Assembly: GCF_029846275.1 (NCBI RefSeq)
Contig: NZ_JARVWS010000004.1
Span: 310,001 to 374,000 of the forward strand
Source: Nocardioides sp. CER19
GTDB lineage: Bacteria > Actinomycetota > Actinomycetes > Propionibacteriales > Nocardioidaceae
Direction: 5' to 3'
DNA length: 64,000 nt
In this document: in pieces, positions 32,092 through 40,908 of the stretch
How the letters are laid out: the number at the start of each line of letters is the position of its first letter
How positions within the stretch are numbered: the stretch's first letter is position 1
Program-made: the position numbers and the translations under genes
The notes under the pieces: generated by a model
What the model saw: the letters and a program-made list of their open reading frames with translations, nothing else
What the model was told of the DNA's origin: nothing
Databases searched by the model: none

Positions 32092-33051
32092 ATGGCGGTC
32101 GTGAGCGCGTTCGAGGTGGCGTGGGCGGGCCGGTCCGAGGGGCTCCTCGACGTGGGTGACGGCCACCAGATGTGGTGGTGCGAGCTGGGGGCGGCGGACG
32201 GCATCCCGCTGGTCGTCGTGCACGGAGGGCCTGGCGGCGGCACGGTCCCCGAGATGGCGGCGCCCTACGACCCCCATCTCTACCGCGTCGTCATGTTCGA
32301 CCAGCGCGGCTGCGGCAGGAGCCTTCCCCACGCGAGCGAGCCGACGGTGTCCTTGGCGGCGAACACGACCGCGCACCTGGTGCGCGACATGGAGCGGCTG
32401 CGCGAGCACCGCGGCGTCGACAGCTGGGTCGTGTCCGGCTCGTCGTGGGGCACGACGCTCGGTCTCGCCTACGCCTGCGCACACCCCGACCGGGTGCGCG
32501 CGGTGCTCCTGCGCAGCATCACGACCTACAGCGCGGGCGAGCTCGACTGGGTCTACCGCGACGGCGCGAGCCGGCTGCTGCCCGAGGCGTGGGAGGAGTT
32601 CGCGACCGCGGTCGAGGCCACCGACCTGGTCGACGGCTACCGGCGTGCGCTCGAGGGCGAGGACGACCAGCGTCGCCTCGAGGCGGCGTTGGGCTGGTGC
32701 CGCTGGGAGCTGGCCGGCATGCGCGCCGAGCCCGGCTCCCCGATCGAGGCCGTCTTCACCGAGCCCCGCTTCGCCACGGCCTTCGCCCGCATCAGCACGC
32801 ACTACGCGGCGAACCGCGGGTTCGTCGACCATGGGGGGCTGTGGACGACCGTCCCGACGCTCGCTCGGATCCCGGCCACGTTCATCCAGGGACGGCTCGA
32901 CCTGTGTACGCCGCCCGCCACCGCGTGGCGACTCCACCGGCGCTGGCCGGGCTCCCGGCTTCACCTCCTCGACGACGAGGGCCACCGGCTGACCGGCGCC
33001 GCCGCGACGATGCGCGCCGTCCTCGACGAGTACGCCGACCAGCTCGCGTGA
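32092..33051 (+). CDS. pip: Prolyl aminopeptidase (S33 family alpha/beta hydrolase)
   Basis: 319 residues. Removes N-terminal proline from peptides. Motifs are the oxyanion block VVVHGGPGGG, FDQRGCGRS, the nucleophile elbow GSSWGTTLG, Asp in QGRLDLCTP and His in DDEGHR, all in the right order. The family usually has GGSWGS at the elbow; the G-to-S change keeps the Ser nucleophile. ATG at 32092 is used; GTG at 32101 is an alternative. The 123-bp spacer to the divergent gene must hold both promoters. Confidence 0.93.
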   Translation: MAVVSAFEVAWAGRSEGLLDVGDGHQMWWCELGAADGIPLVVVHGGPGGGTVPEMAAPYDPHLYRVVMFDQRGCGRSLPHASEPTVSLAANTTAHLVRDMERLREHRGVDSWVVSGSSWGTTLGLAYACAHPDRVRAVLLRSITTYSAGELDWVYRDGASRLLPEAWEEFATAVEATDLVDGYRRALEGEDDQRRLEAALGWCRWELAGMRAEPGSPIEAVFTEPRFATAFARISTHYAANRGFVDHGGLWTTVPTLARIPATFIQGRLDLCTPPATAWRLHRRWPGSRLHLLDDEGHRLTGAAATMRAVLDEYADQLA

Positions 33052-33076
33052 GCCGCGGATCGCGCCCGCCGCCACC

Positions 33077-33640
33077 TCACCGCAGGACGTCGTAGCGCAG
33101 CGACACGAACTGCCCCGTCTGCGCCACCTCGACCAGCCGCAACCGATCGGACTCGATGCGCCGCGGCAGCAGTGGCGCACCGGAGCCGAGCGTGACGGCA
33201 GCGATCGACAGCGTGAGCTGGTCGAGGGCGCCTGCGTCGTCGAACTGGCCCACCAGGTCTCCCCCGCCGACGAGCCAGACGTCCTTCTCGCCGGCCGCCG
33301 CGCGGATCTCGTCGAGGTGATCGGCGACCGCACCCGCGACGACGGTGATGTCGGCGCCCGGGACGAGCGGCAGGTCCGCCTGCGTCGAGAAGACGAACGT
33401 CTTCTTGTCGCCGTAGAACTGCTGCCACTTCTCGGGGGAGTCGAGGAGGTGCTCGTGCTCGAGCACCCAGCGGTAGGTCGTCGATCCCTCGACCATGACC
33501 CCGACACCGGCGACGAAGGTGTCGAGCGATGCCAACGACTCATCGCCGCCCTCCACGGCGAAGAGCCAGTCGAGGGAGTTGTCAGCGTCGGCGAGGAACC
33601 CGTCGAGCGTCGTGGCGGTGGCGTAGACGAAGCGCGTCAT
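33077..33640 (-). CDS. RibD C-terminal/dihydrofolate reductase-like protein
   Basis: 187 residues. A reductase fold with VYATATTLDGFLADADNSLDWL at the N-terminus (first block VYATATTLDGF), VMVEGSTTYRWVLEH in the middle and the nucleotide-binding KDVWLVGGGDLVGQF. Related proteins use NADPH to reduce pteridine- or pyrimidine-like substrates, but no catalytic role can be assigned. ATG overlaps the MBL gene stop as ATGA, so the two are co-translated. Confidence 0.85.
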   Translation of the reverse strand: MTRFVYATATTLDGFLADADNSLDWLFAVEGGDESLASLDTFVAGVGVMVEGSTTYRWVLEHEHLLDSPEKWQQFYGDKKTFVFSTQADLPLVPGADITVVAGAVADHLDEIRAAAGEKDVWLVGGGDLVGQFDDAGALDQLTLSIAAVTLGSGAPLLPRRIESDRLRLVEVAQTGQFVSLRYDVLR

Positions 33641-34200
33641 GACCGGACCAGGGCCTCGGGCCGGAACGGCGCGCCGTGGCCGGGCACGATGAGCACGGGG
33701 TCGAGCTCCAGGAGCCGGGCGCGGGAACGGTCGAGTGCCTCCTGGTCCTCGGCTCGCGGGTCCGTCGCAGGACCGTGCTCGTGCCACCAGAGGTGCGTGC
33801 ACACGACGAGTCCCTCAGCCGTGTCGACGAGCGTGGTGATGTCCTGCGCCGAGTGACCGGGCGTCGACATCAGCCGCACCGACGAGGACAGCTGGAACCC
33901 GTCCGCCGGGCGGTCGGTCCACGTGTCGCCCTCGTAGATCGCCCAGAAGTCGTGGAACCGGGCCCGCTCGAACAGCGCGGCGTTGAGCGTGTGGTCGGGA
34001 TGGTGGTGGCTGAACACCACATCACCCACGTCCGCCGCGTCGACGCCCAGCCCGTCGAGCGGATCCAGGATCTTGCGGCGGTCCGACACCATCCCGGGGT
34101 CGACGACGATCGACCGGCCCTCGTCGCGGATGAGCACCACGGTGCTGGCCACCCGCTCGGCGGCATAGCCGGCGGACAGGACGTGCAGTTCGGCGGTCAT
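33637..34200 (-). CDS. Metallo-beta-lactamase fold hydrolase (MBLAC1-like)
   Basis: 187 residues. Two-metal site: VFSHHHPDHTLN (HxHxDH, residues ~73-84), STPGHSAQD (His), VCTHLWWHEHG (replaces the usual Asp region) and VPGHGAPF. The short length and the linear HHHPDH/TPGHS/PGHG spacing resemble the MBLAC1 group of small MBL hydrolases. Substrate unknown. It lies 49 bp after rnz on the same strand and overlaps the next gene by 4 bp. Confidence 0.86.
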   Translation of the reverse strand: MTAELHVLSAGYAAERVASTVVLIRDEGRSIVVDPGMVSDRRKILDPLDGLGVDAADVGDVVFSHHHPDHTLNAALFERARFHDFWAIYEGDTWTDRPADGFQLSSSVRLMSTPGHSAQDITTLVDTAEGLVVCTHLWWHEHGPATDPRAEDQEALDRSRARLLELDPVLIVPGHGAPFRPEALVRS

Positions 34201-34249
34201 GCGGTCATCGTGGCACCTCCCACCGACAGGCGCTGGCCCGATATTCGGC

Positions 34250-35161
34250 TCAGCGCCGGCCGGGCACCGCGAACCGGTCCAGGTCCCGGGCGGCGTGCAC
34301 GTCGTCGAAGAACCGTCCCGCGTCGAGCTCGAAGACCGACTCGTCGCTGTGCCGCCCGGAGTAGTGCGTGAGCACGAGCCGGCGTACGCCGGCCTCGGTG
34401 GCGATGGCGGCGGCCTGGGCGGCCGTGAGGTGGGCGTACTGGTCGGCCAGCTCCTCCTCCCCCGAGACGTACGTCGACTCGCAGACGAGCAGGTCGACGC
34501 CACGCGCCAGCTCGACGGCTGCGTCGCACCGCCGGGTGTCCATCACGAAGGCGACCGACTGTCCCGGCCGCGGCTCGCTGACCTCCTCCAGCCGGACCCG
34601 CCGGCCGTCGATGTCGAGGGACCCGGAGCGCTGCAGCTCGCCGACCATCGGACCCGAGACACCGGCCTCGGCCAGCCGGTCGGGCAGCATGCGACGACCG
34701 TCCGGCTCCTGCAGTCGCCAGCCGTAGGTGTCGACCCGGTGGTCGAGGGCGCGCGCGTGCAGCGACAGCGTCCCCCAGTCGTCGACCGGTCCGTCGGCGG
34801 CGACGGGGTGCTCGCGGACGTCCGGGGCGGTGAACGCCACCGAGGCGTGCCGCAGCCGGTCGACGTACTCCTGGCCGGAGGCCGGGTAGTAGAGGTCGAC
34901 GGGATGGGTCAGGCCGTCGAGCGCCATCCGCTGCAGCACGCCGGGCAGCCCCAGGCAGTGGTCGCCGTGCAGGTGGGTGATGCAGATCCGGGTGATCCGC
35001 GACGCCGGGATGCCGGCGAGGGTGAGCTGGCGCTGGGTGCCCTCGCCCGGGTCGAAGAGGACGACCTCGTCGCCCCACCGCAGCACCGTGCCCTGGTGGG
35101 CGCGGGTACGGGTCGGCACCTGGGAGGCGGTGCCGAGCACGACCAGCTCGCGGTCAGCCAT
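34250..35161 (-). CDS. rnz: Ribonuclease Z
   Basis: 303 residues, the short ElaC-type RNase Z that trims tRNA 3' trailers. Metal sites: THLHGDHCLGLPG (HxHxDH), Asp in FVMDTRRCD, His in LTHYSGRH, and ESTYVSGEE near the C-terminus. The gene is relevant locally because the tRNA in this window has no encoded CCA and so needs RNase Z processing. ATG at 35161 is one nucleotide after the hisF stop (TGA-C-ATG), making it the last gene of the his unit. Confidence 0.92.
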   Translation of the reverse strand: MADRELVVLGTASQVPTRTRAHQGTVLRWGDEVVLFDPGEGTQRQLTLAGIPASRITRICITHLHGDHCLGLPGVLQRMALDGLTHPVDLYYPASGQEYVDRLRHASVAFTAPDVREHPVAADGPVDDWGTLSLHARALDHRVDTYGWRLQEPDGRRMLPDRLAEAGVSGPMVGELQRSGSLDIDGRRVRLEEVSEPRPGQSVAFVMDTRRCDAAVELARGVDLLVCESTYVSGEEELADQYAHLTAAQAAAIATEAGVRRLVLTHYSGRHSDESVFELDAGRFFDDVHAARDLDRFAVPGRR

Positions 35162-35162
35162 G

Positions 35163-35924
35163 TCAGCGGACGGCTGCCCCGGCGGCCCGCAGGGCGTCCT
35201 TGGCCTCGCCGACGCGGACCTTCCCGAAGTGGAAGATCGTGGCGGCGAGGACCGCATCGGCGCCCGCCGCGACCGCGGGCGGGAAGTGGGCGGCCGCGCC
35301 GGCGCCGCCCGAGGCGATGATGGGGATCGCGACCTCGCGACGTACGGCGCCGATGAGGTCGAGGTCGAAGCCGTCCTCGGTGCCGTCGGCGTCCATCGCG
35401 TTGAGCAGGATCTCCCCCGCGCCCAGCTCGGCGGCCCGCGCGGCCCACTCGAGGGCGTCGAGACCGGCCGACTGCCGGCCGCCGTGCGTCGTGACCTCGA
35501 ACCCCGAGGGGGTCCCGGCGGCCCTCCGCGCGTCCACCGAGAGCACCAGCACCTGGTTGCCGAACCGGTCGGCGACCTCGGCGATCAGCTCCGGCCGGCG
35601 GATGGCGGCCGTGTTGATCGCCACCTTGTCGGCGCCGGCCCGCAGCAGCCGGTCGACGTCGGCGACCGACGCCACGCCCCCGCCGACGGTGAGCGGGATG
35701 AACACCTGCTCGGCCGTCGCCGACACGATCTCCATCGTCGTCGCTCGGCCCTCGTGGGAGGCGGAGATGTCGAGGAAGGTCAGCTCGTCGGCGCCCTCGG
35801 CGTCGTAGACCTTGGCCAGCTCGACCGGGTCACCCGCGTCGCGCAGGTCCTGGAAGTTGATGCCCTTGACCACCCGGCCGCCGTCGACGTCCAGGCAGGG
35901 GATCACGCGGACCGCGAGGCTCAC
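35163..35924 (-). CDS. hisF: Imidazole glycerol phosphate synthase subunit HisF
   Basis: 253 residues, (beta-alpha)8 barrel. With ammonia from HisH it turns PRFAR into ImGP and AICAR. Catalytic Asp at position 12 (VIPCLDVDGGRVVKG) and the second Asp in LVLSVDARR; phosphate sites VGGGVASVADV and ASGGAGAAAHF. ATGA overlap with priA upstream, and rnz follows 1 nt later. Confidence 0.97.
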   Translation of the reverse strand: MSLAVRVIPCLDVDGGRVVKGINFQDLRDAGDPVELAKVYDAEGADELTFLDISASHEGRATTMEIVSATAEQVFIPLTVGGGVASVADVDRLLRAGADKVAINTAAIRRPELIAEVADRFGNQVLVLSVDARRAAGTPSGFEVTTHGGRQSAGLDALEWAARAAELGAGEILLNAMDADGTEDGFDLDLIGAVRREVAIPIIASGGAGAAAHFPPAVAAGADAVLAATIFHFGKVRVGEAKDALRAAGAAVR

Positions 35925-36658
35925 GAGGTCAGGCCTCGCGTGACCCGCAGCGCCTCGCTGAGCGAGAGCGACCCGGTGTAGAGCGCGGTCCCGGCGATGG
36001 CACCCTCGACGCCCAGCGGCACCAGGTCCATGAGCGCCCAGATGTCGTCGATCGTCGTCACCCCGCCGGAGGCGACGACCGGGCGGTCGGTCGCCGCGCA
36101 GACGTCCCGCAGCAGCTGCAGGTTGGGGCCCTGGAGCATCCCGTCCTTGTTGACGTCGGTGACGACGTAGCGGGCGCAGCCCTCCGAGTCGAGCCGGGCG
36201 AGGGTCTCATAGAGGTCCCCGCCCTCCTGCGTCCACCCGCGCGCGGCCAGGGTGGTGCCCCGGACGTCGAGGCCGATGGCCACCCGGTCGCCGTACGTCG
36301 CGATCGCGCGTGCGCACCACTCCGGCTGCTCCAGCGCGGCGGTGCCGATGTTGACCCGGCGGCAGCCGGTCGCCATCGCCGCCTCCAGCGACTCGTCGTC
36401 GCGGATGCCGCCGCTCATCTCGACCTTGATGTCGAGCCGGCCGACGATCTCGGCCTGCAGCTCACGGTTGCTGCCCTGGCCGAAGGCGGCGTCGAGGTCC
36501 ACGAGGTGCAGCCACTCCGCGCCGAGCTCCTGCCAGCGCAGCGCCGCATCGACGGGATTGCCGAAGCGCTTCTCGGAGCCGTCGACGCCCTGCACCAGCT
36601 GGACGGCCTGGCCGCCCTTGATGTCGACGGCGGGGAGGAGCTCGAGGTAGTCAGACAT
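35921..36658 (-). CDS. priA: Phosphoribosyl isomerase A (HisA, PriA type)
   Basis: 245 residues. Catalyses the ProFAR isomerase step (HisA); in actinobacteria without trpF the same enzyme also isomerises PRA for tryptophan (TrpF). General acid/base residues are Asp12 (LLPAVDIKGG) and Asp in VVTDVNKDGML, and the PriA-type RGW loop is kept (TTLAARGWTQEGGDLY). The residue matching Arg19 of M. tuberculosis PriA is Gln here (AVQLVQG instead of AVRLVQG), next to GSEKRFG, so ligand contacts differ. No trpF lies in the trp cluster of this window. Confidence 0.95.
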   Translation of the reverse strand: MSDYLELLPAVDIKGGQAVQLVQGVDGSEKRFGNPVDAALRWQELGAEWLHLVDLDAAFGQGSNRELQAEIVGRLDIKVEMSGGIRDDESLEAAMATGCRRVNIGTAALEQPEWCARAIATYGDRVAIGLDVRGTTLAARGWTQEGGDLYETLARLDSEGCARYVVTDVNKDGMLQGPNLQLLRDVCAATDRPVVASGGVTTIDDIWALMDLVPLGVEGAIAGTALYTGSLSLSEALRVTRGLTS

Positions 36659-36680
36659 GAGGCCCTTTCATGCTTGCGGC

Positions 36681-37010
36681 CTAGGAGCGACGGAACAGGA
36701 CGGTGTAGAGGACGGGGGCGACCAGCACGCTGGCCACGGCGGCGAGCGCGCTCGCCGACCACGAGCGGTCGACGAACCAGACGAGCACGTTCGCGACCAG
36801 CAGGACGGCCAGGACGACCTCGACCCGGCGCCGCCGCCTTCTCGCGAGCACGCCGGCCGTGCGGCCACGTCGCGCCGGGATCCAGCCGGTCAGCGCCCGG
36901 CGGCGAGCGGCCCGTCGGGCCAGCCGGGCGGACTCCGCCTCGCGCCGGGCCGCCTGCTCGGCGGCGACCCGCTCCCGCTCGGCCCGCGCGAGGGCGCGTG
37001 CCTTGGCCAT
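36681..37010 (-). CDS. Small basic coiled-coil membrane protein in the his operon
   Basis: 109 residues, unrecognised. The first ~40 residues are charged and alanine-rich (ARALARAERERVAAEQAARR), probably one long helix, then a basic stretch, then two hydrophobic segments (VVLAVLLVANVLVWF, AVASVLVAPVLYTVLF). The ATG overlaps the hisH stop (TGATG) and priA follows 22 bp later, so it is inserted in the operon between hisH and priA. A RidA-like or regulatory role is not supported by sequence. Confidence 0.72.
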   Translation of the reverse strand: MAKARALARAERERVAAEQAARREAESARLARRAARRRALTGWIPARRGRTAGVLARRRRRRVEVVLAVLLVANVLVWFVDRSWSASALAAVASVLVAPVLYTVLFRRS

Positions 37011-37669
37011 CAGGCAGCCTTCAGCGTCTGGATCCAGTTGCGCAGTAGGCCGGCCCCGGCGTCGCCCGACTTCTCGGGGTGGAACTGGGTGGCCCAGAGG
37101 GGGCCGTTCTCGACGGCGGCGACGAACCGGTCGCCGCCCTCGGTGACCGGCCCGGTCTCCGTCCAGGTCACCAGCGGAGCCGTGGTCCGGTCGTTGGTGA
37201 CCAGGTCCCACGACCGCACGCCGTAGGAGTGCACGAAGTAGAACCGCTCGTCCTCGAGGCCGGCGAAGGCGCGCGAGCCCTCCGGCACCTCGACCGTGTT
37301 CCAGCCCATGTGCGGCACGATCGGCGACTGCAGTCGCTCGACGACGCCCGGCCACTCGTCGCAGCCCTCGGTCTCGACGCCGTGCTCGACGCCGCGAGCG
37401 AAGAGGATCTGCATCCCGACGCAGATGCCGAGCACCGGCCGCCCGCCGGCGAGCCGGCGGCCGATGATCCGCTCGCCCTTGAGCGCCCGGAGCCCGGCCA
37501 TGCAGGCCGCGTAGGCCCCGACGCCGGGGACGAGCAGCCCGTCGGCGTCGAGCGCCTCCTGGAAGTCAGAGGTCAGCGTCACCGACGCGCCGGCCCGCTC
37601 GACCGCGCGCACGGCCGAACGGAGGTTGCCGGACCCGTAGTCGAGGACGACGACGGACGGAGCCGTCAC
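37010..37669 (-). CDS. hisH: Imidazole glycerol phosphate synthase subunit HisH
   Basis: 219 residues, class I glutamine amidotransferase that supplies ammonia to HisF. Catalytic Cys is in LGICVGMQ, and His/Glu in FHPEKSG. The N-terminus VVLDYGSGNLRS is canonical. The GTG at 37669 has no good ribosome site; the 82-bp gap to hisB is the largest inside the operon, so an internal promoter is possible. Confidence 0.96.
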   Translation of the reverse strand: MTAPSVVVLDYGSGNLRSAVRAVERAGASVTLTSDFQEALDADGLLVPGVGAYAACMAGLRALKGERIIGRRLAGGRPVLGICVGMQILFARGVEHGVETEGCDEWPGVVERLQSPIVPHMGWNTVEVPEGSRAFAGLEDERFYFVHSYGVRSWDLVTNDRTTAPLVTWTETGPVTEGGDRFVAAVENGPLWATQFHPEKSGDAGAGLLRNWIQTLKAA

Positions 37670-37751
37670 AGCGCCGGACCGTTCGCTCGCAGTTCGGCCA
37701 CAGAGCGCGGATCGCGCACCGAGCAGAGACCGCCGGGGCCCCGCACCTCGC

Positions 37752-38354
37752 TCACAGTGCGCCCTTCGTCGACGGGATTCCCGTCTCGCGCGGGTCGAGC
37801 GCGATCGCGTCGCGGAACGCCCGGGCGAACGCCTTGAACTGGGTCTCGACCAGGTGGTGCGGGTCGCGGCCCGCGAGCACGCGGACGTGCAGCGCGAGGT
37901 GCGCGTGGAAGGCAATGGTCTCGAAGACGTGCCGCGTCAGCGAGCCGACGTACCCGTCGTTGCCGATCGTCACGTAGACCTGGCCCTCCGGCTCCCCGGT
38001 GTGCACGCAGTAAGGGCGGCCCGAGATGTCGACGACGGCCTGGACGAGCGCCTCGTCGAGCGGCACGGTGGCGTCGCCGAACCGGCGGGTGCCCTTCTTG
38101 TCACCCAGCGCCTCGCGCAGCGCCTGGCCGAGCACGATCGCGGTGTCCTCGACGGTGTGGTGCGCGTCGATGTGGGTGTCGCCCTCAGTCTGTACGGTCA
38201 GGTCGATCAGCCCGTGGCGCGCGAAGGCCGTGAGCATGTGGTCGTAGAACCCGACGCCGGTGGAGATGTCGTGGCGGCCGGTGCCGTCGAGGTCCACCTC
38301 GACGAGCACCTTCGACTCGCTGGTCTGTCGCTCGATCCGTGCCGTGCGGGTCAT
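37752..38354 (-). CDS. hisB: Imidazoleglycerol-phosphate dehydratase
   Basis: 200 residues, monofunctional HisB without the histidinol phosphatase domain found in enterobacteria. Mn-binding motifs are DHMLTAFARHG, DAHHTVEDTA and the mirrored FHAHLALHVRVLAGRDPHH. It removes water from IGP. ATGA overlap with hisC. Confidence 0.97.
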   Translation of the reverse strand: MTRTARIERQTSESKVLVEVDLDGTGRHDISTGVGFYDHMLTAFARHGLIDLTVQTEGDTHIDAHHTVEDTAIVLGQALREALGDKKGTRRFGDATVPLDEALVQAVVDISGRPYCVHTGEPEGQVYVTIGNDGYVGSLTRHVFETIAFHAHLALHVRVLAGRDPHHLVETQFKAFARAFRDAIALDPRETGIPSTKGAL

Positions 38355-39439
38355 GCCGTCACCTCTGTCAGTGCGTTCTTGAAAGCGTCCATCTCGGCCG
38401 CGGTGCCGATCGACACCCGCAGCCAGCCGTCGGGGCCGACCTCCCGGATCAGCACCCCCCGGTCGAGCAGCCCCTGCCACACAGCATGGCGGTCGGCGAA
38501 GCCCCCGAACAACACGTAGTTGGCGTCGGAATCGGCCACCTCGTGCCCCTGCTCCCGCAGCCAGTCGACGGTGCGGTCACGCTCGGCGCGCAGGTCGTCG
38601 ACCTTGTCGAGCAGCTCCGGTGCGTGCCGCAGGGCCGCCAGGGCCACGGCCTGGGTGACCGCCGACAGGTGGTAGGGCAGCCGGACGACGCGGATGGCGT
38701 CGGTGATCGCCGGGTGCGCGGCGAGGTAGCCCAGCCGCAGCCCGGCGCCCGCGAACGCCTTCGACATGGTCCGGGTGACGACCAGGTTGCGGTGGGTCGC
38801 CAGCGACTCCAGGGCGCTCGGCACACCGGCCCGGCGGAACTCCCCGTAGGCCTCGTCGACGACGACGATGCCGTTGTCCCCCACCGCCTCGCAGAGCAGG
38901 CCGACCGCCACCGGCGGCAGCGCCGTCCCGGTCGGGTTGTTGGGGCTGGGCAGCAGCACGACGCTGGGCCGGATCTCGTCGACCAGCGCACGCGCCTTGT
39001 CGAGGTCGAGGCTGAAGTCGTCCTCACGGGTGCCCGCGACCCACTCGGTGTGGGTGTCGCGGGCGTACTCCGGATACATCGAGTACGTCGGCGCGAAGCT
39101 GAGCACCGTGCGGCCCGGGCCGCCGAACGCCTGCAGCAGCTGCAGCATGACCTCGTTGGAGCCGTTGGCCGCCCACACCATGTCGGGCGTGACCGGCGCG
39201 TCCTTGCTGAGGTAGTCGGCCAGGGCGGCGCGCAGGGCCGTGAACTCGCGGTCCGGGTAGCGGTTGAGCGTGACCGCCGCCTCGGCCGCTGCCGTGGCGA
39301 TGTCGGCGATGCACGCCGGGGAGGGCCCGTAGGGGTTCTCGTTGACGTTGAGCTGCACGGGCGCCACGTCAAGGGGGAGCTGCGGCGCCCCGTAGGGCTC
39401 GATGCCGGCGAGCTCGGGGCGGATCGGCGGGAAGCTCAT
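38351..39439 (-). CDS. hisC: Histidinol-phosphate aminotransferase
   Basis: 362 residues, PLP fold type I. PLP-binding motifs are LNVNENPYGPSP, WAANGSNEVM, SPNNPTGT, VVDEAYGEF and Lys in TMSKAFAGAGLRLGY. It transfers an amino group from glutamate to imidazole acetol phosphate. Start overlaps the hisD stop as TGATG; ends in an ATGA overlap with hisB. Confidence 0.97.
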   Translation of the reverse strand: MSFPPIRPELAGIEPYGAPQLPLDVAPVQLNVNENPYGPSPACIADIATAAAEAAVTLNRYPDREFTALRAALADYLSKDAPVTPDMVWAANGSNEVMLQLLQAFGGPGRTVLSFAPTYSMYPEYARDTHTEWVAGTREDDFSLDLDKARALVDEIRPSVVLLPSPNNPTGTALPPVAVGLLCEAVGDNGIVVVDEAYGEFRRAGVPSALESLATHRNLVVTRTMSKAFAGAGLRLGYLAAHPAITDAIRVVRLPYHLSAVTQAVALAALRHAPELLDKVDDLRAERDRTVDWLREQGHEVADSDANYVLFGGFADRHAVWQGLLDRGVLIREVGPDGWLRVSIGTAAEMDAFKNALTEVTA

Positions 39440-40788
39440 CAGGCGGTCCCCGAGCCCGTCGCGGGGTCGAACCTCACCTTGACCGCGTTGCCGTGACCGG
39501 GCAGGTCCTCCGCGTCGGCGAGGTTGACCACGTGGTCCTTGACGCCCTCGAGTCCCTCGCGGGTGTAGTCGATGACGTGCACCGACTTCGTGAAGGCGCG
39601 CACGGACAAACCCGAGGAGTGGCACGCGCAGCCGCCGGTGGGCAGCACGTGGTTGGAGCCTGCGGCGTAGTCGCCGAGGCTGACCGGGGCGAACGGGCCG
39701 ATGAAGATGGCACCGGCGTTGGTCACGCGGGCGGCCCAGTCGTGCGCGTCCCGGGTCTGGATCTCGAGGTGCTCGGCGGCATAGGCGTTGACGACCGCGA
39801 GCCCCTGCTCCAGGTCGTCGACGAGCACGATGCCCGACTGGCTGCCCGAGAGCGCGGTGCGGATCCGCTCGACGTGCTTGGTGGCGGCGACCTGCTTGTC
39901 GAGCTCGGCCTCGACGTCGTCGGCCAGCGTCTCGCTGTCGGTGACCAGCACCGAGGCGGCGAGCGGGTCGTGCTCGGCCTGCGAGATCAGGTCGGCCGCG
40001 ACGTACGCCGCCTCGGCGGTCTCGTCGGCGAGGATCGCGATCTCGGTCGGTCCCGCCTCCGAGTCGATGCCGACCTGCCCCTTGAGCAGGCGCTTCGCGG
40101 TGACGACGTAGATGTTGCCCGGGCCGGTGACGAGGTCGACGCGCTCGCAGGTGCCGCCCGCCGAGCCGGTCGAGACGCCGTAGGCGAACATCGCGATCGC
40201 CTGGGCGCCACCGACGGCGTAGACCTCCTCGACACCGAGCAGGGCGCACGCCGCGAGGATGGTCGGGTGCGGTAGTCCGCCGAAGTCGGCCTGCGGCGGC
40301 GACGCGAGCGCGAGCGAGCGCACGCCGGCGACCTGGGCGGGGATGACGTTCATCAGCACGCTGGACACCAGCGGCGCCAGGCCGCCGGGCACGTAGAGAC
40401 CCACCCGGTTGACGGGAACCTTCCGGTGGACCACTCGGGCACCGGGTGCCAGATCGGTCACCGCGTCGGACTCGAGCTCGTGGGCGCAGGTCTCCCGCAG
40501 CCGCCTGATCGACTCGTCGAGCCCGGCCCGTACGTCGGGGTCGAGCTCCTCGAGCGCCCGGGCGAGCGCGGACGCCGGAACCCGGATGTCCGTCAGCTCG
40601 ACCTTGTCGAAGCGGGCGCCGAGCTCGAGGATCGCCTCGACGCCGCGGGTCCTCACCTCGTCGAGGATCGGCTGCACCACATGGGCCGCTGCCTCCACGT
40701 CGAACTCGGCGCGCGGCACGGCGGCGCGGTAGTCGACGGGCACTCCCGTGGAGGAAGCGCCACGGAGGTCGATGCGGCGGATGGTCAT
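39439..40788 (-). CDS. hisD: Histidinol dehydrogenase
   Basis: 449 residues. Zn and NAD enzyme that oxidises histidinol to histidine in two steps. Motifs are LYVPGGLAPLVSSVLMN, GVEEVYAVGGAQAIAMFAYG, DLVTGPGNIYV, LISQAEHDPLA and the C-terminal HVLPTGGCACHSSGLSV. First gene of the his operon, preceded by TAGAAT 6 nt from the ATG. hisG and hisE are not in the window. Confidence 0.98.
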   Translation of the reverse strand: MTIRRIDLRGASSTGVPVDYRAAVPRAEFDVEAAAHVVQPILDEVRTRGVEAILELGARFDKVELTDIRVPASALARALEELDPDVRAGLDESIRRLRETCAHELESDAVTDLAPGARVVHRKVPVNRVGLYVPGGLAPLVSSVLMNVIPAQVAGVRSLALASPPQADFGGLPHPTILAACALLGVEEVYAVGGAQAIAMFAYGVSTGSAGGTCERVDLVTGPGNIYVVTAKRLLKGQVGIDSEAGPTEIAILADETAEAAYVAADLISQAEHDPLAASVLVTDSETLADDVEAELDKQVAATKHVERIRTALSGSQSGIVLVDDLEQGLAVVNAYAAEHLEIQTRDAHDWAARVTNAGAIFIGPFAPVSLGDYAAGSNHVLPTGGCACHSSGLSVRAFTKSVHVIDYTREGLEGVKDHVVNLADAEDLPGHGNAVKVRFDPATGSGTA

Positions 40789-40794
40789 GGCCCG

Positions 40795-40800
40795 ATTCTA
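40795..40800 (-). promoter_or_regulatory. -10 box of the his operon (leaderless type)
   Basis: TAGAAT, 5 of 6 to the consensus TATAAT, 6 nt before the hisD ATG. With no leader RNA there is no room for a histidine attenuator. Confidence 0.6.
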
Positions 40801-40908
40801 CGAGCCGCGCCGGTCGCGACCGGATTCCGTGCGCCCCGTGGACGGCAGGTGCGAGGCATACCGCGCCGCCTCCCCGGCAACAGGGAAGCAACTCACGAGG
40901 AGGTCGTC

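Noticed and set aside
40789..40908. Search for a histidine attenuator or T-box ahead of hisD
   Set aside because: A -10 box 6 nt before the ATG leaves no leader; there is no run of His codons.
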